From NCBI GenBank assembly GCA_964423545.1, contig CAYRFV010000074.1, forward strand, positions 1 to 20,965: a DNA stretch of 20,965 nucleotides. The letters run 5' to 3'. This stretch comes from JALOOE01 sp964423545 (lineage in GTDB: Bacteria; Chloroflexota; Anaerolineae; CG2-30-64-16). The notes under the pieces are model-generated. The model was not told the origin of the DNA. It saw only the letters and a program-made list of their open reading frames with translations, and did not search any database. The position numbers and the translations under genes are program-made. Positions 1 to 6,784 of this stretch are shown here, piece by piece. Position 1 is the first letter of the stretch, and each line of letters opens with the position of its first letter.

Positions 1-292
1 GGATCGCACGCATCTCGCCGCCATCGGGCTTCAGGTTCGTGATCGTGACGGATCCGCCGTCTCCCTGCCACAGCGTGATCTCCCCTCCGACGATGCGTCC
101 TGGCCTGGGCACGATTTGCATGATGGACTGCGCAGTGACGCTCTTGCCACAACCGCTTTCGCCGACAACCCCCGTAGTTTTGCCGCGTTGGATCGAGAAG
201 GTTGCGCCGTCCACCGCCCGCACCAAACCCTCGTGGAGGAAAAAGTGGGTCTTCAGGTCACGGACTTCGATCAGGGGATCGTAATCCACCAC
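1..292 (-). CDS. Oligopeptide-type ABC transporter ATP-binding protein (N-terminal part, cut by window edge)
   Basis: This is the nucleotide-binding subunit that would power the permeases encoded just upstream. About 97 residues are visible. They begin VVDYDPLIEVRDLKTHF and contain a perfect Walker A motif, GESGCGKS, followed by SVTAQSIM, the usual Opp/Dpp ATPase pattern. Walker B and the signature motif lie outside the window. The start is one of two tandem GTG codons (292 or 289), with GGAG about eight bases before the first. The nearby ATG at 313 is in frame but stops after four codons, so it is not the start. It follows the sulfatase by 57 bases on the same strand, so it probably belongs to the same operon. 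Whether it is a single DppD-like or DppF-like subunit cannot be told from this fragment. Confidence 0.9.
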   Translation of the reverse strand, partial: MVDYDPLIEVRDLKTHFFLHEGLVRAVDGATFSIQRGKTTGVVGESGCGKSVTAQSIMQIVPRPGRIVGGEITLWQGDGGSVTITNLKPDGGEMRAI

Positions 293-349
293 GATGCTTC
301 ACTCCGAATCCATGTCAGTGGGTCACCGCTCGGACGCGCAAGCGCCGCG

Positions 350-1714
350 CTAGAAGTTGCGCGTCCCGAACCCGTAGAAGTGTTCCTGGCGGATTTGCCA
401 TGCCTCCCGCTGTCCCAGGTCAGCCAGGTGCTCATCGCCGGTCGCAAAGCGATCTCCTAGCCGCGCCAGCCAACGCTGCAGCTCCGCCTCGTGTTGCTCC
501 ACCAACCGCGCGCACTCCGGATCGTGAGCCAAATTGCGCAACTGATAGGGGTCGGTCTCGTTATCGAAGAGCAGGATGCCGCCCTGAAGCCAGCGGGCAT
601 ACGTGTAGCGTGAGGTGCGCACCCCGCGCCACGGTTGCCAGCCCTGCGCCTGGTCGAAAGACATATACTCGTTGATGAAAATCGACCTGGCAGCGATCGG
701 TTCGTCTCCGAGCAGGCTGCGGCTCAGGTCGAGGCCATTCATTGAAGCCGGCACGGGCACGCCAGCCAGCCCCAACAGCGTCGGGACATGATCCGTCACA
801 CCGACCAACCCATCCTCGACCTTCGCAGATGGGAGATGGCCCGGCCAACGCATGATCAGCGGGACGTGGATGCTCTCTTCGTGCGGCTGCTGCTTGTTGC
901 GCCGGCCGTGCGCCCACAGCATGTCGCCGTGGTCGGATGAAAAGACAACGATCGTGTCCTGGGCCACACCGAGCCGGTCGAGCGCTGCCATCAGCCGCCC
1001 GATGTTCCGGTCCAGCGCGGAGACATGGGCGTAGTACCCGGCGATGGCGGTGCGATCGGCGCCCTCGGCATTGGGCCGCAGCACGACCTGGTCGACGGGG
1101 TACATGTCCAGGAATTCCTGAGGGACTGCGCGATACGGATCGTGCGGGGGGCCCCAGGAAAGGAAGAGACACCAGGGCTCGGGCTGCCCGCCGTCCGGTT
1201 TCGGGCGGAACCGCTCGATGAAATCGATGGCCTGGTCGGTCTGGATATCGGCGTCGTAGCCGGGCCTGCGCCTGAGCTCCGGCGAATCGTCCTCGAACCA
1301 CTTCGGATCGAGGTAGTTGTGGTTGCAGTTGTAGGCCGCCCAGTAGTCATCAAAGCCGTGGCGACGACGCCCGGCCGGGGTGAACATGTGGCGGGAGATG
1401 CCGTCGAGGTGCCACTTGCCCACATAGCCGCACCGATAGCCGTGCTGCCGCAGCACGTCAGCGATGCTGATTTCGTCCTCCGGCAGGCGCAGGTCGTTGA
1501 CGACGCAGCGAGCGCTCAGCGCGTGTTTGCCGGTGAGAAGCGACCCCCGGCTTGGGGTGCAGACAGGGGTATTGGCATAGGCGCGCGTGAACAGGATGCC
1601 CTGGGCAGCCAGCCGATCCAGGTTAGGCGTGTGCACCGCTTCGTCATGCATGCAGCCCATGGTCGAGGCGCGCATCTGGTCGGCGAAGACATAGAGAATG
1701 TTAGGTCGAGTCAT
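350..1714 (-). CDS. Type I (formylglycine-dependent) sulfatase, cytoplasmic
   Basis: A 454-residue sulfatase of the alkaline-phosphatase superfamily that hydrolyses sulfate esters. The N-terminal metal-binding strand is NILYVFADQ (D12). The C-x-P-S-R signature is CTPSR with Cys52, which must be oxidised to formylglycine. GKWHLDG (99-105) supplies the substrate-binding Lys and His, and DHGD (261-264) is the second metal site. No signal peptide is present, so the protein should work in the cytoplasm. The start is ATG 1714, with AGGA ten bases upstream and the family's N-terminal strand directly after it; an upstream ATG at 1765 would overlap the permease stop and adds residues unlike the family. 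It sits between the permease and ATPase genes of a peptide-type importer, which suggests its substrate arrives through that transporter. The exact sulfated substrate is unknown, and no formylglycine-generating enzyme is in the window. Confidence 0.93.
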   Translation of the reverse strand: MTRPNILYVFADQMRASTMGCMHDEAVHTPNLDRLAAQGILFTRAYANTPVCTPSRGSLLTGKHALSARCVVNDLRLPEDEISIADVLRQHGYRCGYVGKWHLDGISRHMFTPAGRRRHGFDDYWAAYNCNHNYLDPKWFEDDSPELRRRPGYDADIQTDQAIDFIERFRPKPDGGQPEPWCLFLSWGPPHDPYRAVPQEFLDMYPVDQVVLRPNAEGADRTAIAGYYAHVSALDRNIGRLMAALDRLGVAQDTIVVFSSDHGDMLWAHGRRNKQQPHEESIHVPLIMRWPGHLPSAKVEDGLVGVTDHVPTLLGLAGVPVPASMNGLDLSRSLLGDEPIAARSIFINEYMSFDQAQGWQPWRGVRTSRYTYARWLQGGILLFDNETDPYQLRNLAHDPECARLVEQHEAELQRWLARLGDRFATGDEHLADLGQREAWQIRQEHFYGFGTRNF

Positions 1715-1754
1715 CGGTTCTTTCCTGGGCAGGAGGCGCACGGCGGCGGACCTC

Positions 1755-2909
1755 CTACATCGCATACGGATCGGCGGCGTCGCGCAGACCGTCGCCCGTG
1801 AAGTTGAATGCCAGGACGACGATCACCACAAACAGTCCAGGGAGCAGCAACCACGGCGCCAGCACGACGGAGCGCAGATTCTGGGCCGACTGGAGCAGCA
1901 CCCCCCAACTGACGATCGGCGGCTGCAGCCCCAGTCCGAGAAAGCTCAGCGCTGTCTCGCTCATAATCATGGCCGGGATCGAGAGGGTGAGGCTGGCAAT
2001 CAGGTGACTGGCGAACGAGGGAGCCATATGGCGCAGGATGATGCGCATACGGGGCGCGTTCGACAGCCGGGCGGCCAGGATGAAATCCTCCTCGCGCAGT
2101 GCCAGAAAGCGGCCGCGCACCACGCGCGCCAGCCCCGTCCAACCGATCAACGACAGAATAATGGTGATGCCGAAGTAGATGCGAACGGGGCTCCACGTCG
2201 GCGGCAGCGCCGCGGCCAGCATCAACCACAGGGGAATGGCCGGCAGCGAACGCAGCAATTCGATCAGGCGCTGGATAATCAAATCGGGCACGCCGCCGTA
2301 ATAGCCCGAGATTCCGCCGAGGATCACCCCGAAGATCAGGGATAGGAACACCCCCACGAGGCCGATGGAAAGGGAGATGCGGCCGCCATAGATGATGCGC
2401 GATAGGTTGTCCCGGCCGAGTTCGTCGGCGCCGAAGAGGTAGAGCATCTGATCCGCGGGAGCCTCGCGCGACTCGGCAGACTGTGTGATGCCGAACAGAT
2501 GCAGATCGGCGGGAAACAAGCCCCAGAGCTCGTAGGGATCGCTGCGGACAAACAGCTTGAACGGATAGGTGCGGGTTTCGTCTGGCACGACGACCATGGC
2601 GAGCGTATCCGGATCGCGTTTCGACTTCAGGCCGTAGACGAATGGCCGCGGATGGAACCGACCCTCGCTGTCCACGAAGCGAAGCGGCATCGGCGCAGCC
2701 AATACCCATCTCGGGTCATAGCGGTTCGGATCCTGGGGCGCCACGAACTCGCAGAAGCCAGCCACGAGGTATGCGACAATCAGCGCCACCATGCCGATCA
2801 TCGCCAGCCGGTGCTGCGTGAAGCGCCACCACATCAACCGCCACTGTGACGCGGTGAACAGTCGCTCGCCTTGGAGGTCCTTGCGCGATTTGCTCGGAAT
2901 CGGAGCCAA
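1755..2909 (-). CDS. ABC transporter permease, OppC/DppC family
   Basis: Inner-membrane permease of a binding-protein-dependent importer, 384 residues. A first membrane segment lies at about 37-57, followed by an extracytoplasmic stretch of roughly 100 residues (about 58-160). Next come the family motif LGRDNLSRIIYGGRISL (164-180) and further membrane helices. The cytoplasmic EAA loop that docks on the ATPase is around 273-298 (REEDFILAARLSNAP); the usual glycine of that loop is Asn284 here. At 384 residues it is longer than the typical 280-300, mainly because of the first loop, a form seen in other large Opp-type systems. The start is TTG 2909, with GAGG eight bases upstream. It follows the OppB-like gene by 107 bases and precedes the sulfatase by 40. 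Confidence 0.93.
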   Translation of the reverse strand: MAPIPSKSRKDLQGERLFTASQWRLMWWRFTQHRLAMIGMVALIVAYLVAGFCEFVAPQDPNRYDPRWVLAAPMPLRFVDSEGRFHPRPFVYGLKSKRDPDTLAMVVVPDETRTYPFKLFVRSDPYELWGLFPADLHLFGITQSAESREAPADQMLYLFGADELGRDNLSRIIYGGRISLSIGLVGVFLSLIFGVILGGISGYYGGVPDLIIQRLIELLRSLPAIPLWLMLAAALPPTWSPVRIYFGITIILSLIGWTGLARVVRGRFLALREEDFILAARLSNAPRMRIILRHMAPSFASHLIASLTLSIPAMIMSETALSFLGLGLQPPIVSWGVLLQSAQNLRSVVLAPWLLLPGLFVVIVVLAFNFTGDGLRDAADPYAM

Positions 2910-2926
2910 ATTGGAATCCTCGTCAC

Positions 2927-3016
2927 CCCCAACGGCGTGAAGACGTCAGGGCTGCCCCAGTCCATCTCCACGACGTCTGTCGCGCCTTCGTGCCCGGCAA
3001 TGAACCGCGGTTGGGG
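2927..3016. repeat. Nested inverted repeats between the two permease genes
   Basis: The 107-base gap between the two permease genes has symmetrical sequence. CCCCAAC at 2927-2933 pairs with GTTGGGG at 3010-3016. AGACGTC at 2941-2947 pairs with GACGTCT at 2972-2978. AACCGCGGTT at 3003-3012 is a perfect 10-base palindrome. In the transcript these could fold into an intercistronic structure affecting mRNA stability or relative expression of the permeases. No T-tract is present, so a classical terminator is unlikely. In GC-rich DNA stems of seven bases can occur by chance. Confidence 0.3.
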
Positions 3017-4003
3017 CTAACCCAGCCGGATGCGCGGGTCGACCCACGCCAGAAGTATGTCCGAGACCAACGTACCCAAGATGGTGAGCGTGCTCAGGAG
3101 CAGCAGGAAGCTGCCCGCCAGGTACATGTCCTGGCTCATCAAGGCGCGCAGCATCATCGGGCCGGTGGTTGGGAGGCTGAGCACCACCGAGATGATGGTG
3201 GCGCCCGAAACTAACCCCGGCAACACATAGGCCAGTCCGCTGATGAACGGATTGAGTGCAACGCGCACCGGATACTTCCAGATCAGCGCCCGTTCCTTCA
3301 TGCCCTTGGCCCGCGCCGTCACCACATAAGGCTTGCGCAGCTCATCGAGCAGGTTGGCGCGCATGGTGCGGATGAGGCCGGCTGTGCCCGCAATGCCCAG
3401 GACAACCACTGGCACCCACAGATGGCGCAGCAGGTCGGCGAACTTCGCCAGACTCCACGGCGCGTCTTTGTACTCGGCTGAGAAGAGCCCGCCGACCTCC
3501 ACGCCGAACCAGGTGTATCCGAGCCACATCAGGACCAGCGCAAGGAGGAAGTCGGGCACGCCCTGGCCGAAGAACCCGATGAAGGTGAAGACGTAATCCG
3601 CCAACGAGTACTGGTGCGTGGCCGAGTAGATGCCGATAGGAAAGGCGACAACCCACGTGAAGAGCAGCGTCCCAAGCGACAGCGCGATGGTCCACCACAG
3701 TCGCTCCCAAATCAGGTCGGCGACGGGGCGATTCCACTGCATCGACTGGCCGAAATCGCCGTAGAGCAAGATATTGCCGATCCACTTAATATACTGCACG
3801 TAGATCGGCTGATCGAGGCCGTAGCGGCTGCGCAGCGCGGTCAGCAACTGCTCGCTCACCTCCTGGCCCGACGCTTCCAGTTGCGCCGCGTAGACGGTGA
3901 TGTAGTCGCCGGGCGGCAGCTGGATCAGGATGAACGTGAAAAACGAGATCGCGATCAGCGTCGGGATGAAGAGCAGGATCCGCTGCAGGACATATCTGAG
4001 CAT
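3017..4003 (-). CDS. ABC transporter permease, OppB/DppB family
   Basis: Inner-membrane permease, 328 residues, the usual family length. It opens with the typical MLRYVLQRILLFIPTLIAIS helix. An extracytoplasmic segment (about 30-100) with the family pattern YGLDQPIYVQYIKWI follows, then five further hydrophobic segments. The EAA loop reads RKPYVVTARAKGMKERALIWKY in the 223-244 range, with its conserved Gly234 present. It ends in the family-typical WVDPRIRLG. The start is ATG 4003. It pairs with the OppC-like gene downstream and the binding lipoprotein upstream to make an almost complete importer. Opp-type transporters next to glycosidases often import oligosaccharides rather than peptides, as known from Thermotoga, so the annotation as a peptide transporter should not be taken literally. 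Confidence 0.95.
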   Translation of the reverse strand: MLRYVLQRILLFIPTLIAISFFTFILIQLPPGDYITVYAAQLEASGQEVSEQLLTALRSRYGLDQPIYVQYIKWIGNILLYGDFGQSMQWNRPVADLIWERLWWTIALSLGTLLFTWVVAFPIGIYSATHQYSLADYVFTFIGFFGQGVPDFLLALVLMWLGYTWFGVEVGGLFSAEYKDAPWSLAKFADLLRHLWVPVVVLGIAGTAGLIRTMRANLLDELRKPYVVTARAKGMKERALIWKYPVRVALNPFISGLAYVLPGLVSGATIISVVLSLPTTGPMMLRALMSQDMYLAGSFLLLLSTLTILGTLVSDILLAWVDPRIRLG

Positions 4004-4026
4004 CTGGCTGGCCTCGCATGATCGGG

Positions 4027-4084
4027 TGTAGGGGCGAGCCTTTCATTCTTGCCCGCACGGGGCAGGCGCACGGTCGCCCCTACA
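4027..4084. repeat. Palindromic intergenic element between binding-protein and permease genes
   Basis: TGTAGGGGCGA at 4027-4037 is exactly complementary to TCGCCCCTACA at 4074-4084, an 11-base perfect inverted repeat enclosing 36 bases. Inside it TGCCC (4050-4054) and GGGCA (4060-4064) form a second stem with a five-base loop. Sequences with a GTAGGGGCG...CGCCCCTAC frame recur as dispersed palindromic repeats in several environmental bacterial genomes, including Chloroflexota; that is general knowledge and was not searched here. It fills the 90-base gap after the solute-binding lipoprotein gene. A hairpin there could protect the upstream mRNA and give more binding protein than permease. No T-run follows, so it is not a standard terminator. 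Confidence 0.65.
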
Positions 4085-4093
4085 TCCCGAACG

Positions 4094-6202
4094 CTATGCT
4101 TCGAAGTGCCACTGTTCAGGCAGATAGTAGGACCACATGTTGTATTCGATGCTCAGGATCTGGCCCTTCTTGGGCGCGTTGCGCACCGTGTTCTTGACGA
4201 TGCCCACGCGCGGGACGAGGCCCACTGTGCCGATGCACCAGCAGTTCTCCGCATTGATCTGGAGCATCTGCTCCGACAGCTGCCTGTACTTGTCGCTGCC
4301 CAGCGGCTCCTGGCGCCACTGCTCACTGACCTCCCACAGCTTCTTGATGACGTCAGGCGGCTCCTGGCCTTCTTTGCCTCCCGTATCGAGCCATTGCCGC
4401 CACAGCGGACCGCCCAGCGGCGTGTTGGTCCAGTGCCAGGGGGGGCGATAGCGGATCGGCTCATTCTGCCGGGAGTAGACCTCCGACGAGCCGCCAATGG
4501 CCCACACGCCGATGTCGTGCTCGTTAGCACGCATGCGCTGCATGAAGAACTGCTGGTCCTGGCTCTTGATGCTGATGTTGATGCCAACTTTGGCCCAATA
4601 GCCCTTGATCAGGTTGCACACCTCAGCCAGGTCGGCGCGCCCGGCATCCACCTCCATGACCAGAGCCAATGGCTTGCCATCGGGCCGGAGCCGGAACTTC
4701 TTTTCGGCATCGTATTTCAGGCCCAGCTCGTCGAGCAGCTTGTTCGCCTCCGCGGCATCGTACTTGGTGTAGTACTGGTCCGTCACGCCATCCTTGAAGC
4801 CGGTGGCGCCCGGGTGCATCAGCGGCTGGCGCGGAACGCCCTGGCCGGCAAAACGCAGTTCGTTGATCTCGGCCCGGTTTAGCGCGTGCGACATGGCTTG
4901 CCGCCACTTCAGCTCGTTGAAAAGCTTGCGCAGCACGTCGTCCTTGTGCGTATAGTTGAAGCAGAAGCCCATCTCCGAGGCGCGCAGATCGGGGTAAAGG
5001 TTTGTCGTGTAGTTGCCCTTTGCCTCGTTCTGCTTGTACAGAGGGAAGTTCGCCAGGCTGAGGAACCAACTATGATGGGTGCCCTCTCCGGCCAGGATTT
5101 TCGCGGTCAAGACCTCTTTGTTCTCCACCACGATGCGTTCGGCTGCATCGGCATAGGGGAGCTGGCTGCCATCAGCGTCCACCATCCAGTAGTAGGGATT
5201 GCGGCTGTAGGTGCGGTTGCCCTGCTGGTCCTGTTTCTCGAACGCCCAGGGATTGAGCACCGGCAGCTTTGGGTCCTGCTGCAATTGGAGGCCCTGGTTC
5301 AGGTTGGAATGGAAGCTGAACGCCTGCACCCACGTGTCGAACTTCTCGCTCTTGGCCTGGTCGTTGGCCTTGTCGTTGTACTTGATATGCCACTGGGAGA
5401 GGTAGTGCTTCGGCGACCATGGATTGAGGTTCGGCAGGAAGTCGAGGATGGCCGGGTAGGGTACGGCGAAGGAGATCGTGAAGCTGGTGTCGTCACCGGC
5501 TTTGATGACCATCGGCTTTCCGCCCGGCGCCCATTTGCCGTCGATCTTGGGAGTCAGGTCAGTGTTCAGGAAGATGTCGTTGTACCAGAACATCACATCC
5601 GCTGTCGTGAGCGGTATACCGTCTGACCAGTTCAGCCCCTTGCGCATCTGAACGGCCAGCTCTTTTCGGTCATCCGAGAGCTTCCAGCTCTTCACCGCCC
5701 ATGGGATGATCGTCTGGAGGTCGTAGGGCCGGCCCGCCAGGCCGCGGCCGATCGAGCCTTCGATCTCCATCAGGTCGCCGGTGGGATCGGCGACGATGCT
5801 GGACAGCTTGCCACCGTACTTGCCGGCCTTGTCCAGCGGCTTGGCCACGAACGGCTCCTCTGGCAGGCGTTTCTCCACCGGCGGCAGCTTGCCGGCCTTG
5901 ACAAGTTCGGTCAGAGCCGGCGCCTCCTTGAATTTGCCTGCCGCCGAAGCTGCTGCAGTGGGCGCGACCGGGGCTTGGGTAGGGGGCGGCGCCTTCGTGG
6001 AGGCGGGCGCGGCGGTCGGCTGAGCCGCCGGAACCGTCGTAGGCGCTGGCGCCTTGGTCGGCGCCGCGGCTTTCGCCGGTTCGGGCGCCTTGGGCGCCGG
6101 CGTGGGAGCGGCTGGCGCGCCGCAAGCGGCCAGGACGCTGCCCGCCGCCACCCCGCCCACCTGTACCAGGAACGTACGGCGTGTAATCTTGGGCTTGGTC
6201 AT
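4094..6202 (-). CDS. Extracellular solute-binding lipoprotein, SBP_bac_5 (Opp/Dpp-type) family
   Basis: Substrate-capturing lipoprotein of the importer, 702 residues. The N-terminus has a twin-arginine-like start (TRRTFL, 7-12), a hydrophobic core and a lipobox ending LAAC at Cys27. A Pro/Ala/Thr-rich tether of about 60 residues (28-88) follows. The binding domain starts near residue 90 and carries the family pattern around 169-205 (AVKSWKLSDD, then RKGLNWSDG and TTADVMFWYND). It is longer than a classic OppA (about 540). The start is ATG 6202 with GGAGTGA just upstream; the longer frame to 6313 lacks a signal peptide and runs into the receiver gene. It lies 64 bases after that gene and 90 bases before the OppB-like gene. 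The ligand is unknown; the flanking sulfatase and glycosidases make a decorated oligosaccharide plausible. Confidence 0.94.
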   Translation of the reverse strand: MTKPKITRRTFLVQVGGVAAGSVLAACGAPAAPTPAPKAPEPAKAAAPTKAPAPTTVPAAQPTAAPASTKAPPPTQAPVAPTAAASAAGKFKEAPALTELVKAGKLPPVEKRLPEEPFVAKPLDKAGKYGGKLSSIVADPTGDLMEIEGSIGRGLAGRPYDLQTIIPWAVKSWKLSDDRKELAVQMRKGLNWSDGIPLTTADVMFWYNDIFLNTDLTPKIDGKWAPGGKPMVIKAGDDTSFTISFAVPYPAILDFLPNLNPWSPKHYLSQWHIKYNDKANDQAKSEKFDTWVQAFSFHSNLNQGLQLQQDPKLPVLNPWAFEKQDQQGNRTYSRNPYYWMVDADGSQLPYADAAERIVVENKEVLTAKILAGEGTHHSWFLSLANFPLYKQNEAKGNYTTNLYPDLRASEMGFCFNYTHKDDVLRKLFNELKWRQAMSHALNRAEINELRFAGQGVPRQPLMHPGATGFKDGVTDQYYTKYDAAEANKLLDELGLKYDAEKKFRLRPDGKPLALVMEVDAGRADLAEVCNLIKGYWAKVGINISIKSQDQQFFMQRMRANEHDIGVWAIGGSSEVYSRQNEPIRYRPPWHWTNTPLGGPLWRQWLDTGGKEGQEPPDVIKKLWEVSEQWRQEPLGSDKYRQLSEQMLQINAENCWCIGTVGLVPRVGIVKNTVRNAPKKGQILSIEYNMWSYYLPEQWHFEA

Positions 6203-6266
6203 CGAGTCACTCCTTGGTGGATGAACTTGCGGCCTGACACCTTTCCCAAAGCCTGCCAGGTCTCTT

Positions 6267-6644
6267 CTATTCTTGCTCCACCCTGACGCCCGCTTGCGCC
6301 AGGGCCAGTTCAAAGGTCTCGTAGGTCGCCGGTTTTTTCAGGTAGCTATTCGGGCTGGCGGCGCCCGCATCGGGGTTCACTCCGTCCTGCCACGATAACC
6401 AGATCACCGGAATGCTGCGGGTCCGGCGATCCTGCTTCAGAGCATGGAGCAGGTCTGCGCCGTTGGGCAGGCCGGGCAGATCGGCATCCAGCACGATCAC
6501 ATCCGGCCGTTCGGCGCTGGCGAGACGCAGCGTATCCTGCCCGTCGAACGCCTGGACGGGCCGAAACCCCAGCCGTTCGAGGTGCATGCGCAGGAGGCGA
6601 ATCTCCCAGGGGTCGTGTTCGGCAATGATGCAGGTAGGTGCCAT
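6267..6644 (-). CDS. Stand-alone response-regulator receiver domain protein
   Basis: A 125-residue protein consisting of a single CheY-like receiver domain with no output domain. The phospho-accepting Asp is D53 (VIVLDADLPG), the switch Ser is S84 (IWLSW) and the conserved Lys is K104 (YLKKP). The acidic pair near the N-terminus reads AEHDP (E9-H10), so the residue equivalent to CheY Asp13 is His, which may weaken Mg2+ binding and phosphorylation. The start is ATG 6644, with AGGAG seven bases upstream; the frame continues back to 6707 but those residues do not resemble a receiver domain and would overlap the candidate promoter. It is the first gene of the transporter operon and lies next to the large hybrid kinase, a possible phosphodonor, although that is inference. 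Confidence 0.87.
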   Translation of the reverse strand: MAPTCIIAEHDPWEIRLLRMHLERLGFRPVQAFDGQDTLRLASAERPDVIVLDADLPGLPNGADLLHALKQDRRTRSIPVIWLSWQDGVNPDAGAASPNSYLKKPATYETFELALAQAGVRVEQE

Positions 6645-6674
6645 GGCGCGTCTCCTGATGGCCGCTTGACAGGC

Positions 6675-6703
6675 AGTATACCGGCTTTCAGAGGATGTGT
6701 CTT
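6675..6703 (-). promoter_or_regulatory. Candidate sigma70-type promoter for the receiver/transporter/sulfatase operon
   Basis: Read on the minus strand, AAGACA (6703-6698) and TATACT (6680-6675) are separated by exactly 17 bases. They match the -35 and -10 consensus at four and five of six positions. They lie 31 bases before the ATG of the receiver gene, leaving room for its ribosome-binding site. A short palindrome, GCAC-TGCT-GTGC at 6725-6736, lies about 22 bases upstream of the -35 box and could be part of an operator. The 140-base gap 6645-6784 holds nothing else recognisable. Confidence 0.45.
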
Positions 6704-6784
6704 GCACTTTTGGGGCGGGTTATGGCACTGCTGTGCGGAAAAGAATGGGTGTTCGCGTGAGTGCTGCCGCCCTTCGCGTCGGGC

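Noticed and set aside
1711..2709. Minus-strand open frame of 332 codons overlapping the OppC-like permease
   Set aside because: It is an alternative frame of the permease gene, rich in Arg and Ala, with no membrane segments.
5950..6120. Repetitive-looking GC-rich stretch
   Set aside because: It encodes the Pro/Ala/Thr linker of the solute-binding lipoprotein; no separate repeat element is needed to explain it.
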